The notes beneath the pieces are model-generated. The model was given only the letters and a program-made list of their open reading frames with translations. It was not told the origin of the DNA and did not search any database. From Actinomadura latina NBRC 106108 (GTDB taxonomy: Bacteria > Actinomycetota > Actinomycetes > Streptosporangiales > Streptosporangiaceae), in NCBI RefSeq assembly GCF_001552195.1, contig NZ_BCQS01000040.1, positions 1 to 64,000 on the forward strand: a stretch of 64,000 bases of DNA, read 5' to 3'. A program made the position numbers and the translations under genes. Shown here one piece after another: positions 9,801-18,171 of the stretch. Every line of letters begins with the position of its first letter. Within the stretch, counting starts at the first letter, position 1.

Positions 9801-12263
9801 CTCATGGAGTTCATGTCCCGCCTGGACAGGGCCGCGGTGACAGGCATCATGCGCGCCCTCATGCGGCACGGCCTGTTCGCGCGACCCGGCGAGACCGCCA
9901 CCACCGAGGAGGTCATCGAGGTCATCGGGGCCGCCCCCAGGCACCACCGGCTGGTGCGGCGCTGGCTGCGCGTCCTCGAAGACGAAGGGTTCCTGGAGCG
10001 GGACGGGGACGTCCGCCGCGCCGTGCGCACCGCCGCCGAGCAGGATCTCGACGCCGCCTGGCAGGCGGTCGCGGAGCTGCAACGCGAGGACAGCTACCCC
10101 GCGGCCCTGATCTCCTACTTCAGGACCAGCACCGATCACTTGCCGGAGCTCGTCCGCGACGAGATGGACCCGCTGCCGCTGCTCTTCCCGGAAGGACGCC
10201 TGGAGATCTCCGAGGCCGCCTACCGGGAGAACATCATCAGCCGCTACGTCAACCACGCCGCCATCGAGGTGCTGCACCGCATCGCCGGCCGGCATGACGG
10301 CGGCCTGCGGGTGCTGGAGGTCGGGGCGGGGGTCGGCGGCATCAGCGCGCAGATGATCCCGGCGCTGGCCGAGTACGACGTCGACTACCTGTTCACCGAC
10401 GTCTCGCCCTTCTTCCTCAACGAGGCCCGCAACCGCTTCGGCGACCGGCCCTGGGTGCGCTACGGGCTGTTCGACATCAACGAGGACTTCCGCGAGCAGG
10501 GGTACAGGCCCAACGACTTCGAGGTCATCCTCTGCGTCAACGTCCTGCACAACGCCCGCCATGCCGGCCGGGTGCTCGGCAGGCTCGTGCAGATGCTGCG
10601 GCCGGGCGGCTGGCTGGTCTTCGTCGAGACCACCAGGGACAGCTACCAGATCATGACCTCGATGGAGTTCATGATGCCGGAGAAGGACCCGCGCAAATGG
10701 GACTACGAGGACTCGCGCAAGGGCCTCGACCAGACCTTCCTCGGCCGTGAGCAGTGGCTGGAGCTGCTGCGCGGGGCGGGCGCCGACGCGACCGTCTGCC
10801 TGCCCGGCCCGCAGGACGTGACCGGCCCGCTCGGGCAGCACGTCTTCGCCGCCCGCTTCAAAGCGGACCGGCGGGCGCTGGACATCCCGGCGCTGGCCGG
10901 GCATCTGGCCGGGCGGCTGCCCGAGTACATGATCCCGGCACATCTGCAGATCGTCGACGAGCTGCCGCTGACCCGCAACGGCAAGGTGGACACCGCCGCA
11001 CTGGCCTCCTGGCTGCCGCGCGCCGCCGCGGGCCGCGCCTCGGCGGGCGGACCGCCCCGCGACGACCTCGAACGGGAGCTGGCCGCCATCTGGGCCGAGG
11101 TGCTGAACGTGGCCGGGCTCAACCGCGACGACGACTTCTTCGACCTCGGCGGCGATTCGCTCGTGGTCGCCAAGCTGGCCGCCACGTTGCGCGAGCGCGT
11201 GCCGGCCGCGGCGGAGGCGCACTGGGACGACCTGGTCCGCCAGATCCTGCACCGGCCCACGGTGGCGGCGCTGGCCGAAGAGCTGCGCGGCGGCGGCGAC
11301 CGGACGGAGGAGGGGGGCCGCGCCGAGAGCTCACCGCTGGTCCCGCTCGGCGGCGAGCCCGCCGGCGGGGAGCCGCTGCGCGTGCTCGTCCACGAGGGCA
11401 GCGGCACGCTCGCCCCCTACCGGGCGCTGTCGCGGCTGCTGGCGGGCAAGGGCGGCCCGCTGGCCGGGCTCGCGGTCACCGACGTGGAGTCCTACCTCGC
11501 GGAGGATCCGCGCGGCCTGATCGAGCGCCGGGCCGCCCGCTACACCCGCGTGCTGCTCGACACCGGCGCCGGCGCCTTCCACGTGGTCGGCTACTGCATG
11601 GGGGGCCTGCTGGCCACGGAGATCGCCCGGCAGCTGACGGAGGCGGGCGCCGACGTCACCAGCCTCACCGTGATCAGCAGCTACACGCTGCCGCGGATCA
11701 TCGAAGACGAACTGGTCGTGGAGTACGTCTTCGCCAAGGTCATGGGCGCCGATCCGGCCGAAGCGGGCTACCCCGGTGACGAGAGGGCCATGTCCGAGGT
11801 CTTCGAGCTGCTGCTCCGCGAGAACCCGGACCGGGTGCCCGCCGGGCGCGTCACCGCGCTCACCGGCGCGCTGGCGCCGGCCGGCGAGATCTTCCGCGGC
11901 CTGGAGAGCCGGCCGCAGGACGAGCGGCTGGCCGCCATCGGCCGCGCCGCGGGCCGCCACGCCGGCTCGGACGCCGACGTCGAACGGCACGTCGCCACCT
12001 TCTACCGGGTGGTGCGGCACAGCCTGCTCGCGGTCGGCTCCCACGAGCCGGAACCGTACGCCGGGGACATCACCTTCCTGCGCCAACTCGGCGACACGCA
12101 CTTCCTGCCGTGGCTGCGCGACGACATGACCGGCTTCTGGCGCGAACTGTGCCTGGGCGAGCTGAGAGTGGCCGACATACCCGGCGACCACTTCAGCTGT
12201 CTCCAGCCGCCGCACGTGGACGAGGTCGCCGCCATGCTGACCCGGAGGTGGGAGCGGCCATGA
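6807..12263 (+). CDS. Nonribosomal peptide synthetase: TubC dock-Cy-A(Cys)-MT-PCP-TE, PchF-like
   Basis: 1818 residues; the ATG overlaps the upstream stop. Residues ~1-52 look like a TubC-type N-terminal docking domain. A Cy domain follows with DxxxxDxxS at 7407-7433. The A-domain pocket reads DLYNLSLIWK, matching the cysteine code exactly. A SAM methyltransferase (VLEVGAGVGG near 10312) is inserted between the A8 region and the A10 lysine (NGKVD near 10978), as in pyochelin PchF. The PCP serine is at 11157-11159. A C-terminal thioesterase carries GYCMGG, so the nucleophile is Cys (11595-11597) where Ser is usual. Inferred job: add, cyclise and methylate the third Cys ring and release the product. 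N- versus C-methylation cannot be told from the sequence; PchF N-methylates. Confidence 0.95.
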   Translation: MTAGQLIAELAREGVHLWEEAGRLRFRAPQGVLTDERRALLAARRDELLEHLSRPAAPDLTPDPAARYEPFPLTDVQAAYLLGRGDAFDYGGTACQVYAELAFADLDPPRMEDAWNRLIERHDMLRCTVHVEGYQVTAPETPRYRIEVADLRGRPADEVGAHVAATRSAMDSRVYDPATWPLFEVRITRTDDRDVLHVSIDFLIADYLSIQLLLTELKRRYLDPDAELPPMEITFRDYVAAARGLRDGDAYERDRRYWEDRLDDLPGAPELPLREEREIQAAGSFTRHEVRFAAEQWDGLRERAAAHGVTPSTAVLAAFAEVIGRWSRQPAFCLNLTLLNRHPLHPQVGSLVGDFTTVSLLEVDGAAGDRFAARAGALQQRLWDDLDHRLYSGVELMREIARRQGRQAALVPVVFTSTVGLGDENEGMRGLAEVVYGRSQTPQVWIDCQALIEGGVLEVRADVRDGVFPDGLIEDLFGALRTLLLDLAASDSAWESASPVGLPAAQAERRDLANATMAPRPAGLLHEPVVAQAAATPGSPAVITEERTLTYGELLARATAVAESLAEAGDAPVAVLMRKGWEQVAAVLGTLLAGAAYLPVDAGQPPARRERILTDAGVTTVLTQSQITERPAGVRCVDVDTVPPSTAPAPAGRARPEDLAYVIYTSGSTGDPKGVMISHEAALNTVADINGRFSVTADDRVLGLASLGFDLSVYDIFGPLAVGGALVLPGPEGRGDPASWARLIADHEVTLWNSVPAQLQMLEHYLAAHPGTGLRTLRLALLSGDWIPITLPPAVRARLPGLELVGLGGATEASIWSIHHPIGELSPDWTSVPYGKPLANQTFHVLDHAMRPCPDGVAGELYIGGAGVALGYLGDAEKTERRFVRHPETGERLYRTGDLGRYREDGLIEFLGREDRQVKIRGHRIELAEVEAAVQEHPAVAAAHVLVDGDGMERRLAAFAEPARTPSPRTPAAALAEELRSAGSGAGDLQTAHIDREELMEFMSRLDRAAVTGIMRALMRHGLFARPGETATTEEVIEVIGAAPRHHRLVRRWLRVLEDEGFLERDGDVRRAVRTAAEQDLDAAWQAVAELQREDSYPAALISYFRTSTDHLPELVRDEMDPLPLLFPEGRLEISEAAYRENIISRYVNHAAIEVLHRIAGRHDGGLRVLEVGAGVGGISAQMIPALAEYDVDYLFTDVSPFFLNEARNRFGDRPWVRYGLFDINEDFREQGYRPNDFEVILCVNVLHNARHAGRVLGRLVQMLRPGGWLVFVETTRDSYQIMTSMEFMMPEKDPRKWDYEDSRKGLDQTFLGREQWLELLRGAGADATVCLPGPQDVTGPLGQHVFAARFKADRRALDIPALAGHLAGRLPEYMIPAHLQIVDELPLTRNGKVDTAALASWLPRAAAGRASAGGPPRDDLERELAAIWAEVLNVAGLNRDDDFFDLGGDSLVVAKLAATLRERVPAAAEAHWDDLVRQILHRPTVAALAEELRGGGDRTEEGGRAESSPLVPLGGEPAGGEPLRVLVHEGSGTLAPYRALSRLLAGKGGPLAGLAVTDVESYLAEDPRGLIERRAARYTRVLLDTGAGAFHVVGYCMGGLLATEIARQLTEAGADVTSLTVISSYTLPRIIEDELVVEYVFAKVMGADPAEAGYPGDERAMSEVFELLLRENPDRVPAGRVTALTGALAPAGEIFRGLESRPQDERLAAIGRAAGRHAGSDADVERHVATFYRVVRHSLLAVGSHEPEPYAGDITFLRQLGDTHFLPWLRDDMTGFWRELCLGELRVADIPGDHFSCLQPPHVDEVAAMLTRRWERP

Positions 12264-13306
12264 CCGTCGGCGTGATCGGATGCTACGGCGCGGTGGGCCG
12301 CGCGCTGGTGCGCCGCCTGCGGGAACCGCTGCGCCTGGGCGGCAGGGACCTGGCCCGGACGCGGAAGCTGGCCCGAACCGGCGACGAGGCCGTCGAGGTG
12401 GACATCGAGGTGGACAGCGACAGTGCCTCCGGCCTGGCGGGGTTCTGCGCCGGCTGCGACGTGGTGGTGAACTGCGCGGGTCCGTCGGCGCGCATCGGCG
12501 ACACCGTGGCACGGGCCGCGCTGAAGGCAGGGGCCCACTACGTGGACGTGGCCGGAGACCAGCTCGACCATTCCGGTCTCACCCTGCTCGCCGGAGGGCG
12601 CGCCGCGGTGCTGGCGGCGGGGATGATGCCCGGCCTGTCCGCGCTGCTGCCCCGCGCGCTGGCCGAGGGCGCCGATCGGCCTTCCCGGCTGGTCGCCCGT
12701 GTCGGCGGCCTGGACCGCTTCACCCGGGCCGCCGCGCTCGACTACATCGCCTCCCTGGACGGCGAGCACGCGACCCCGCTGGCCGCCTGGCGCGGCCACC
12801 AGGCGATCCGCGGCGCCCTGCGTCCCGCCGAGCGCGTCGCCGTGCCGCACTTTCCCGGTCGCGTCGGCGTCTACCCCTACCTGAGCCGGGAGAGCGAGCG
12901 GCTGGCCCGCGCGCTGGAGCTGGCCGAGGTCGAATGGTGGGGAGTCTTCGACGGTGAGCGGACCCTGCAGGCGCTGTCCGGAGCGAGGGGCAAGGAACCG
13001 GTGCACGCCGCTGAGGACCTCGAACTGGCGGCCCGCCTCGACGCCCTCGGCCGCCGGCCGTACTTCCAGCTCGTCTTCGACCTCGACGGCAGAGTCCTCC
13101 TCGTCCGCGCCGCCGACAGCTATGAGCTGACGGCCGCGCTGGCGGCCACGGCCACGCGGGCGGTGGCCGCGGGCCGGGTCCCCTCGGGCGCCCACGACGC
13201 GTCCGACGTGCTGGCTCCGGCCGGCGTGCTCCGGGACCTGCGCGACGACCCGGCCGTGGAGGTCGCCGAGCCGTCGCGCGCGCCCGTCGAGGAAGGGGTT
13301 CTGTGA
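12260..13306 (+). CDS. Saccharopine dehydrogenase-like NAD(P)-dependent oxidoreductase
   Basis: 348 residues, starting in an ATGA overlap with the NRPS. The N-terminus has a Rossmann loop (GVIGCYGAVGRALVRRL) and the family pattern of a short-chain start followed by VVNCAGP, typical of saccharopine dehydrogenase-like proteins. No membrane segment is seen. The tight position between the NRPS and the thiazolinyl imide reductase indicates a tailoring role, possibly reduction of a second ring or of an imine. I recall a similar gene in coelibactin-type clusters, but the reaction is unknown. Family assignment is fairly sure; function is inference. Confidence 0.8.
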   Translation: MTVGVIGCYGAVGRALVRRLREPLRLGGRDLARTRKLARTGDEAVEVDIEVDSDSASGLAGFCAGCDVVVNCAGPSARIGDTVARAALKAGAHYVDVAGDQLDHSGLTLLAGGRAAVLAAGMMPGLSALLPRALAEGADRPSRLVARVGGLDRFTRAAALDYIASLDGEHATPLAAWRGHQAIRGALRPAERVAVPHFPGRVGVYPYLSRESERLARALELAEVEWWGVFDGERTLQALSGARGKEPVHAAEDLELAARLDALGRRPYFQLVFDLDGRVLLVRAADSYELTAALAATATRAVAAGRVPSGAHDASDVLAPAGVLRDLRDDPAVEVAEPSRAPVEEGVL

Positions 13307-14439
13307 GCACCGGCGCGGACGCGAGCGGCCTCGGCGCCACCGGTCGCGGGGTGCCCGGGAGCCGGCGTCCACGCGTGCTGGTGTGCGGTACCGGTTTCGG
13401 CCGGGTGCATCTCGCCGCTCTCACCGCGCCCGGCTCCGCCTTCGAGCTCGCCGGCATTCTGGCCAAGGGCGGCGAGCGCTCCCAGGCGTGCGCGAAGGAC
13501 GCCGGTGTCCCCCTCTTCACCCGCGTCGAAGAGGTGCCCGGCGACGTCGACCTGGCCTGTGTCGTGCTGCTCGGCGAGGTCAACGGGGGACCCGGCAGCG
13601 CGGTCGCGGCCGAGCTGATGGCCCGCGGCGTCCACGTGCTGCAGGAGGGGCCGCTGCTGCGCGACGAGCTGGCCGCCGCACTGCGCACCGCCCGGCGGAA
13701 CGGGGTGATCTACCACGTGAACAGCCACTACGTGCACCTGCCTTCGGTACGGCGCTTCATCGCCGCCGCCCGCGCCCTGCGTCCGGTGTACGTCGAAGCC
13801 GCCTGCGGCGTGCAGGTCTCCTACCACCTGTTCGACATCCTGGGCCTGGCGCTCGGCGGCCTCCGCCCCTTCGACCTGCCCGCCCCCACGGGCCGCGGCC
13901 CGTTCCGCACGATCGACGGCACGCTGGCCGGTGTCCCGTTCACGCTGCGCGTGCAGAACCAGCTGCACCCCGCCGATCCCGACAACCACGCCCACCTGCT
14001 GCACCGCATCACCATCGGCGCCGAAGGCGGCACGCTGACACTGGTCGAGACACACGGCCCCGTGCTGTGGTCGCCCCGGCCCCACCTGCCGGCCGAGGCG
14101 CGACGCACGACCCGCCTCGACGCCGCCGCCGACCCCGGACTCGATCTGCCGGCCACCAGCGCGATCGGTCCCGCCGAATCCCCGACCTACCGGGAGATTC
14201 TGTCGTCCCTGTGGCCGGCGGGCGCCCACCGAGCGATCATGCGTACATGGAGCGCCGTGAGTGACGGGCTTGATCCACTGCGTGACGGGCAGTACCACCT
14301 GTCCGTCGGCTCGGCCTGGCAGGCGATGGCGGCCGCCCTCGGCTATCCCGAGCGCCTGTCCGGCCCGCCGCACCGCCCGATGCCCGCCGACGAGCTGATC
14401 GCCACCGCGAGAACGGAGCTGGAGGAATCACCGGCATGA
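13303..14439 (+). CDS. Thiazolinyl imide reductase (PchG/Irp3 family)
   Basis: 378 residues; GTG start overlapping the previous stop. N-terminal NAD(P) Rossmann motif VCGTGFGRVHLAAL, then the family-typical region with QEGPLL (substrate-site loop) and HVNSHYVHLP. PchG (pyochelin) and Irp3/YbtU (yersiniabactin) reduce a carrier-bound thiazoline to thiazolidine using NADPH while the chain is on the NRPS; the same is expected here. In pyochelin this precedes N-methylation by the PchF MT domain, and the preceding NRPS has that MT. Operon position and length fit. High confidence in the family. Confidence 0.93.
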   Translation: MSTGADASGLGATGRGVPGSRRPRVLVCGTGFGRVHLAALTAPGSAFELAGILAKGGERSQACAKDAGVPLFTRVEEVPGDVDLACVVLLGEVNGGPGSAVAAELMARGVHVLQEGPLLRDELAAALRTARRNGVIYHVNSHYVHLPSVRRFIAAARALRPVYVEAACGVQVSYHLFDILGLALGGLRPFDLPAPTGRGPFRTIDGTLAGVPFTLRVQNQLHPADPDNHAHLLHRITIGAEGGTLTLVETHGPVLWSPRPHLPAEARRTTRLDAAADPGLDLPATSAIGPAESPTYREILSSLWPAGAHRAIMRTWSAVSDGLDPLRDGQYHLSVGSAWQAMAAALGYPERLSGPPHRPMPADELIATARTELEESPA

Positions 14440-15215
14440 CCATCCCGACCGTACGGCAGCGCGAGCGGTGGCTGCGTCCGCTGCGCGTCCAGGACGTCCC
14501 CCGGCTCCGTCTGGTCTGCTTCCCGCACGCCGGCGGCGCCGCCGGCTTCTTCAGGACGTGGGGAGCGCGCCTTCCCGACGGCGTCGAGCTGTACGGCGTC
14601 CAGTACCCGGGCCGCCAGGACCGGCTGCGCGAACCATGCGCGGAGACCGTGGACGACATCGCCGAGCCGGTGGCCGCCGTCCTGGAGCCGCTGGGCGAGG
14701 TGCCGCTGGCCCTGTTCGGGCACAGCATGGGTGCCGCCGTGGCGCACGAGACGGCCAGGCGGCTGGAGGGCGTGCTCGGGCGGCCCCAGGCCGGGCTGAT
14801 CGTCTCCGGCCGGCCGGCCCCCGACCGGCTGCGCCACTCCGGCGTGCACCTGGGAGGCGAACCGGCGCTGCTGGAGGACCTGCGCCGGCTGGGCGGCACC
14901 AGCGAAGAGGTGCTGGACGATCCCGCGATGCGCGAGCTGATCCTGCCGACGCTGGCCGCCGACTACCGGCTGATCGAGACGTACCGGCCCTCGGACATGG
15001 CCCCGGTCCGCACTCCGGTCCTCGCGTGCTTCTCCGACGCGGACCCCGAGGTGGACCGCGACGAGGCCGCGGGCTGGGAGCACCACACCAGCGGTGCGTT
15101 CCGGCTGCGGCGCTTCCCCGGCGACCATTTCTACCTGATACCGCGGGAGGACGACCTGGTCGAGCAGGTGCTGCTGTTCTGCGGCATGCCCGGCCGCTGG
15201 CCCTCCACCCCGTGA
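14436..15215 (+). CDS. Type II thioesterase (editing)
   Basis: 259 residues; ATGA overlap. Alpha/beta hydrolase of the type II NRPS thioesterase family: LVCFPHAGGAAGFF at the N-terminus, nucleophile elbow GHSMGAA, and a late GDHFYL with the catalytic His. The expected role is hydrolysis of misprimed or stalled thioesters from the carrier domains (compare PchC, YbtT). It differs from the integral TE at the end of the second NRPS, which has a cysteine elbow. Confidence 0.93.
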   Translation: MTIPTVRQRERWLRPLRVQDVPRLRLVCFPHAGGAAGFFRTWGARLPDGVELYGVQYPGRQDRLREPCAETVDDIAEPVAAVLEPLGEVPLALFGHSMGAAVAHETARRLEGVLGRPQAGLIVSGRPAPDRLRHSGVHLGGEPALLEDLRRLGGTSEEVLDDPAMRELILPTLAADYRLIETYRPSDMAPVRTPVLACFSDADPEVDRDEAAGWEHHTSGAFRLRRFPGDHFYLIPREDDLVEQVLLFCGMPGRWPSTP

Positions 15216-15249
15216 ACCCATCGCGACACCCACAGGAAAGGAGCCCGCG

Positions 15250-15621
15250 ATGAGCACCGAGAACGAACTGCGCGAGCTGGAGGAGAAGGGCTGGGCGGCC
15301 ATCTCGGTCGGCGACGGCGACTTCTACCGCGGACTGGTCACCGACCGCACCGTCTGCGTCGAGCCCGACGGACTGCAGACCGGCCACGAGCTGGCCGACG
15401 ACATCGACGCCAGCAAGTCGCCGTTCGACGACTACACGCTCGAAGACGTCAAGGTGCTGCCCCTGGGCGAAGGGACGGCGCTGATCACCTACAAGGCCAC
15501 GGTCCGGCTCAGCCAGGCGGACTTCTCCTTCCAGCTCTACATGACCAGCGTCTACGAGGGCGGCGAAGGCGACTGGAAACTCGTCTTCCACCAGCAGACA
15601 CCGGTGAAGCAGGACGGCTGA
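15250..15621 (+). CDS. NTF2-like (SnoaL/DUF4440-type) protein
   Basis: 123 residues; ATG preceded by GGAAAGGAG. Composition and the pattern (helical start ELRELEEKGWAA, central DDYTLEDVKV, C-terminal WKLVFHQQTPV) match the NTF2-like cone fold, DUF4440 class. Members act as small-molecule-binding proteins, isomerases or cyclases. Co-directional within the NRPS operon after the thioesterase. The specific function here is unknown; small-molecule binding is a guess. Confidence 0.8.
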   Translation: MSTENELRELEEKGWAAISVGDGDFYRGLVTDRTVCVEPDGLQTGHELADDIDASKSPFDDYTLEDVKVLPLGEGTALITYKATVRLSQADFSFQLYMTSVYEGGEGDWKLVFHQQTPVKQDG

Positions 15622-15665
15622 CGGACACGGGCGCCAACGACCACCCACGACAGGAGGTAGCGCTC

Positions 15666-16610
15666 ATGGGTGAAGGGGGAGTCGAAGTCGAACGCCTCCG
15701 CAAGGTCTTCGGCAAGAAGACGGCCTTGGAGGAGGTGTCGTTCACCGTGCAGCCGGGCGCCGTGGTGGGGCTGCTCGGTCCCAACGGGGCCGGCAAGACC
15801 ACGATGGTCAACTGCCTGAGCACGCTCCTGCCGCTGGACGGCGGCCGGGCAACGGTGGCGGGGCACGACGTGGCCCGGGATCCGGCCGGGGTCCGCGCCT
15901 CCATCGCGCTGACCGGCCAGTTCGCGGCCGTCGACGATGTGCTGACCGGGCGCCAGAACCTCGTCCTGTTCGGCAGGCTGCTCAAGCTGGACCGCCGGGC
16001 GGCCGCCGCGCGGGCCGCGGAGCTGCTCGCCGGGTTCCGCCTGAGCGATGCCGCCGACCAGCCCGTGAAGTCCTACTCCGGCGGCATGCGGCGGCGCCTG
16101 GACCTGGCGGCCAGCCTGGTGGTCGAGCGGCCCGTGATCTTCCTCGACGAGCCGACCACCGGGCTCGACCCGGCCGGCCGCCGGGAGATGTGGGACATGG
16201 TGACCCGGCTGCGCGCGGAGGGCGCCACGCTCCTCCTCACCACCCAGTACCTGGAGGAGGCGGATCGCCTGGCCGACCGGATCGTCGTCATCGACCACGG
16301 CAGGGTGATCGCGGAGGGCACCCCGGGGGAGCTGAAGAACCAGGTGGGCGGGCAGGTCTGCGAGGTGCGCGCCGAGCCGCGCGAGCGGGTGCTGCTCATG
16401 CTGCGGGAGCGGTTCGGCGACGTGGACGAGTCCGGCGGTGTCGTCACCGTGCGCGGCGCCGACGCCGGCACGCTGGCGGACGTCGTCGCGGTGCTGCGCG
16501 ACGCGGGGATCGGCGCCGACGACATCAGGCTGCGGCGCCCCACCCTGGACGAGGTGTTCTTCGCGCTGACCGGCAAGGACACCGACCGGGAGCCCGAGGA
16601 GGTCGGGTGA
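15666..16610 (+). CDS. ABC transporter ATP-binding protein, DrrA/ABC-2 class
   Basis: 314 residues; ATG after AGGAGGT. Walker A GPNGAGKT, signature SYSGGMRRR, Walker B VIFLDEPTTGLDP, and a C-terminal DrrA-type extension ending in the TLDEVFFALTGK motif. Forms an exporter with the two following permeases. Genes of this kind in thiazoline-siderophore clusters are thought to export the product; there is no periplasmic-type binding protein in this operon, which argues for export. Its stop overlaps the next ATG. Confidence 0.93.
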   Translation: MGEGGVEVERLRKVFGKKTALEEVSFTVQPGAVVGLLGPNGAGKTTMVNCLSTLLPLDGGRATVAGHDVARDPAGVRASIALTGQFAAVDDVLTGRQNLVLFGRLLKLDRRAAAARAAELLAGFRLSDAADQPVKSYSGGMRRRLDLAASLVVERPVIFLDEPTTGLDPAGRREMWDMVTRLRAEGATLLLTTQYLEEADRLADRIVVIDHGRVIAEGTPGELKNQVGGQVCEVRAEPRERVLLMLRERFGDVDESGGVVTVRGADAGTLADVVAVLRDAGIGADDIRLRRPTLDEVFFALTGKDTDREPEEVG

Positions 16611-17389
16611 TGGCGACCGGAACCGAGGCGGGCCCGGGCAACCTCTTCGGGCAGGGACTCCTGCTCGCCGGGCGCAACCTCCGCCTCAACTCGATGGCCG
16701 ACACCATCAGCACGATGGTGGTGTTCCCGGTCATCTTCGTCTTCGGGTTCCTGGCCCTGTTCCAGAACCTGCTGCGGACGCACGGCATCGACTACGCCCA
16801 GTTCCTCCCCCCGGCGATCGTCGTGCAGTGGATGTTCTCGGTGGCCATCACCGCCGCCTTCTTCTTCGCCTCCGATCGCCGCAGCGGCATGCTGGCCCGG
16901 TACCGGTCGCTGGCCATCAGCCGGGGCGCCGTGGTGGTGGGCCGGATGGGGGCCGACGGCGTGCGGGCACTGCTGGCCATCGCGGTCATCATCGTCACCG
17001 GGTACGCGGCGGGCTTCCGGTTCCAGGCCGGGCCGGCGGCGTCCCTGGGCTTCGTGGTGCTGTCGGTGTGCTTCGCGCTCACGGTCACGGCGGGCACGAG
17101 CGCTCTCGGGCTGGTCTCCAGGGACCCCGAGGCGGTCTCCTCGACACTGCACGTCATCTACCTGCCGCTGTTGATGGTCTCCTCCGCCTTCGTGCCCGCC
17201 GACGCCTTCCCCGCGTGGATCGAGCCCTTCGTCCGGCATCAGCCGGTGACCGTCGTGCTCGACGCGCTCCGGGCGCTCGCGGACGGCGGCCCGACGGCGG
17301 GGCCGGTGCTGAAGGCGGCGGCGTGGCTGGCCGGGCTGCTGGCGGTCTTCTCGGCCGCGGCAGTACAGGCGTTCAGGAGGGCGGTATGA
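16610..17389 (+). CDS. ABC-2 type permease, first subunit
   Basis: 259 residues. The start chosen is the ATG in the TGATG overlap with the ATPase; the frame is also open upstream but there it lies within the ATPase gene. About six hydrophobic segments, with the DrrB-like pattern FPVIFVFGFLALF and a late SSAFVPADAFPAWIEPF loop before the last helices, typical of daunorubicin-resistance type permeases. The permease that follows is a paralogue, so the exporter probably uses a heterodimer. Confidence 0.9.
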   Translation: MATGTEAGPGNLFGQGLLLAGRNLRLNSMADTISTMVVFPVIFVFGFLALFQNLLRTHGIDYAQFLPPAIVVQWMFSVAITAAFFFASDRRSGMLARYRSLAISRGAVVVGRMGADGVRALLAIAVIIVTGYAAGFRFQAGPAASLGFVVLSVCFALTVTAGTSALGLVSRDPEAVSSTLHVIYLPLLMVSSAFVPADAFPAWIEPFVRHQPVTVVLDALRALADGGPTAGPVLKAAAWLAGLLAVFSAAAVQAFRRAV

Positions 17390-18135
17390 GCGTCATCACC
17401 GAGACGAGTCTGCTGGCCGGCCGCAACTTGCGGCGCTTCGCCAAGAGCACGCAGCTGGTCGCCGACTCGGTCATGTTCCCGCTGATCCTTCTCTTCCTCA
17501 TGCTGCTGGTCTTCGGGGAGCTGGTCGGCGACGCCACCGGCGGACGCTACATTGACCGGCTCGCCCCGGCCATCGTCCTGTTCAGCGCCGCCTACGGCGC
17601 GGTCGGCACCGGGCTGGGGTTCCACACCGACCTGCACAGCGGCATCGTCGACCGGTTCAGGGCCATGAACATCAGCCGGTTGTCCGTGCTGGCGGGCCGG
17701 ATCACCGGCGACCTGGTGCGGGTCCTGCTGATCGCGGTGGTCACCACCGCCGTCGCGCACACGGTCGGGTTCCGCTTCACGCAGGGGGCGCCGGCCGTGC
17801 TCGGCTTCTTCGCGGTCGTCGTGCTCTTCGCCTGGATCTTCCTGTGGCTCGCGGTCGTGGTGGCCATGTCGGCCAAGAGCGAGCAGGCGGTCAGCGGAGC
17901 GCTCAGCGGCCCCGTCACGCTGCTGCTGTTCCTCTCTTCGGGATTCGTGCCGGCCGACCAGTTCTTCACATGGCTGCGGCCAGTGGTGCGAGCCAATCCG
18001 CTGTCGCTCGCCGGCGACGCGCTGGTCGGGCTTTCCAGCGGCGGTGAAGTATTGCAGCCCGCGCTTTTGACCGTCGCCTGGGCGGCGGCCGCGACGGTGA
18101 TATTGGTCCCGCTCGCCGTGCGCCTCTACAAGTGA
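17386..18135 (+). CDS. ABC-2 type permease, second subunit
   Basis: 249 residues; ATGA overlap with the first permease. Six predicted membrane segments and the same late motif as its neighbour (SSGFVPADQFFTWLRPVV). Last gene of the NRPS operon; a strong hairpin follows 5 bp after the stop. Confidence 0.9.
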   Translation: MSVITETSLLAGRNLRRFAKSTQLVADSVMFPLILLFLMLLVFGELVGDATGGRYIDRLAPAIVLFSAAYGAVGTGLGFHTDLHSGIVDRFRAMNISRLSVLAGRITGDLVRVLLIAVVTTAVAHTVGFRFTQGAPAVLGFFAVVVLFAWIFLWLAVVVAMSAKSEQAVSGALSGPVTLLLFLSSGFVPADQFFTWLRPVVRANPLSLAGDALVGLSSGGEVLQPALLTVAWAAAATVILVPLAVRLYK

Positions 18136-18140
18136 ATAGA

Positions 18141-18162
18141 CCGGGCCTCCGGAGAGGCCCGG
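18141..18162. terminator. Intrinsic hairpin terminator between convergent genes
   Basis: Perfect 9-bp stem CCGGGCCTC/GAGGCCCGG with a CGGA loop, between the NRPS operon (plus) and the methyltransferase (minus). No long U-run, as usual for actinomycetes; could work in both directions. Confidence 0.8.
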
Positions 18163-18171
18163 CCGAAATGG

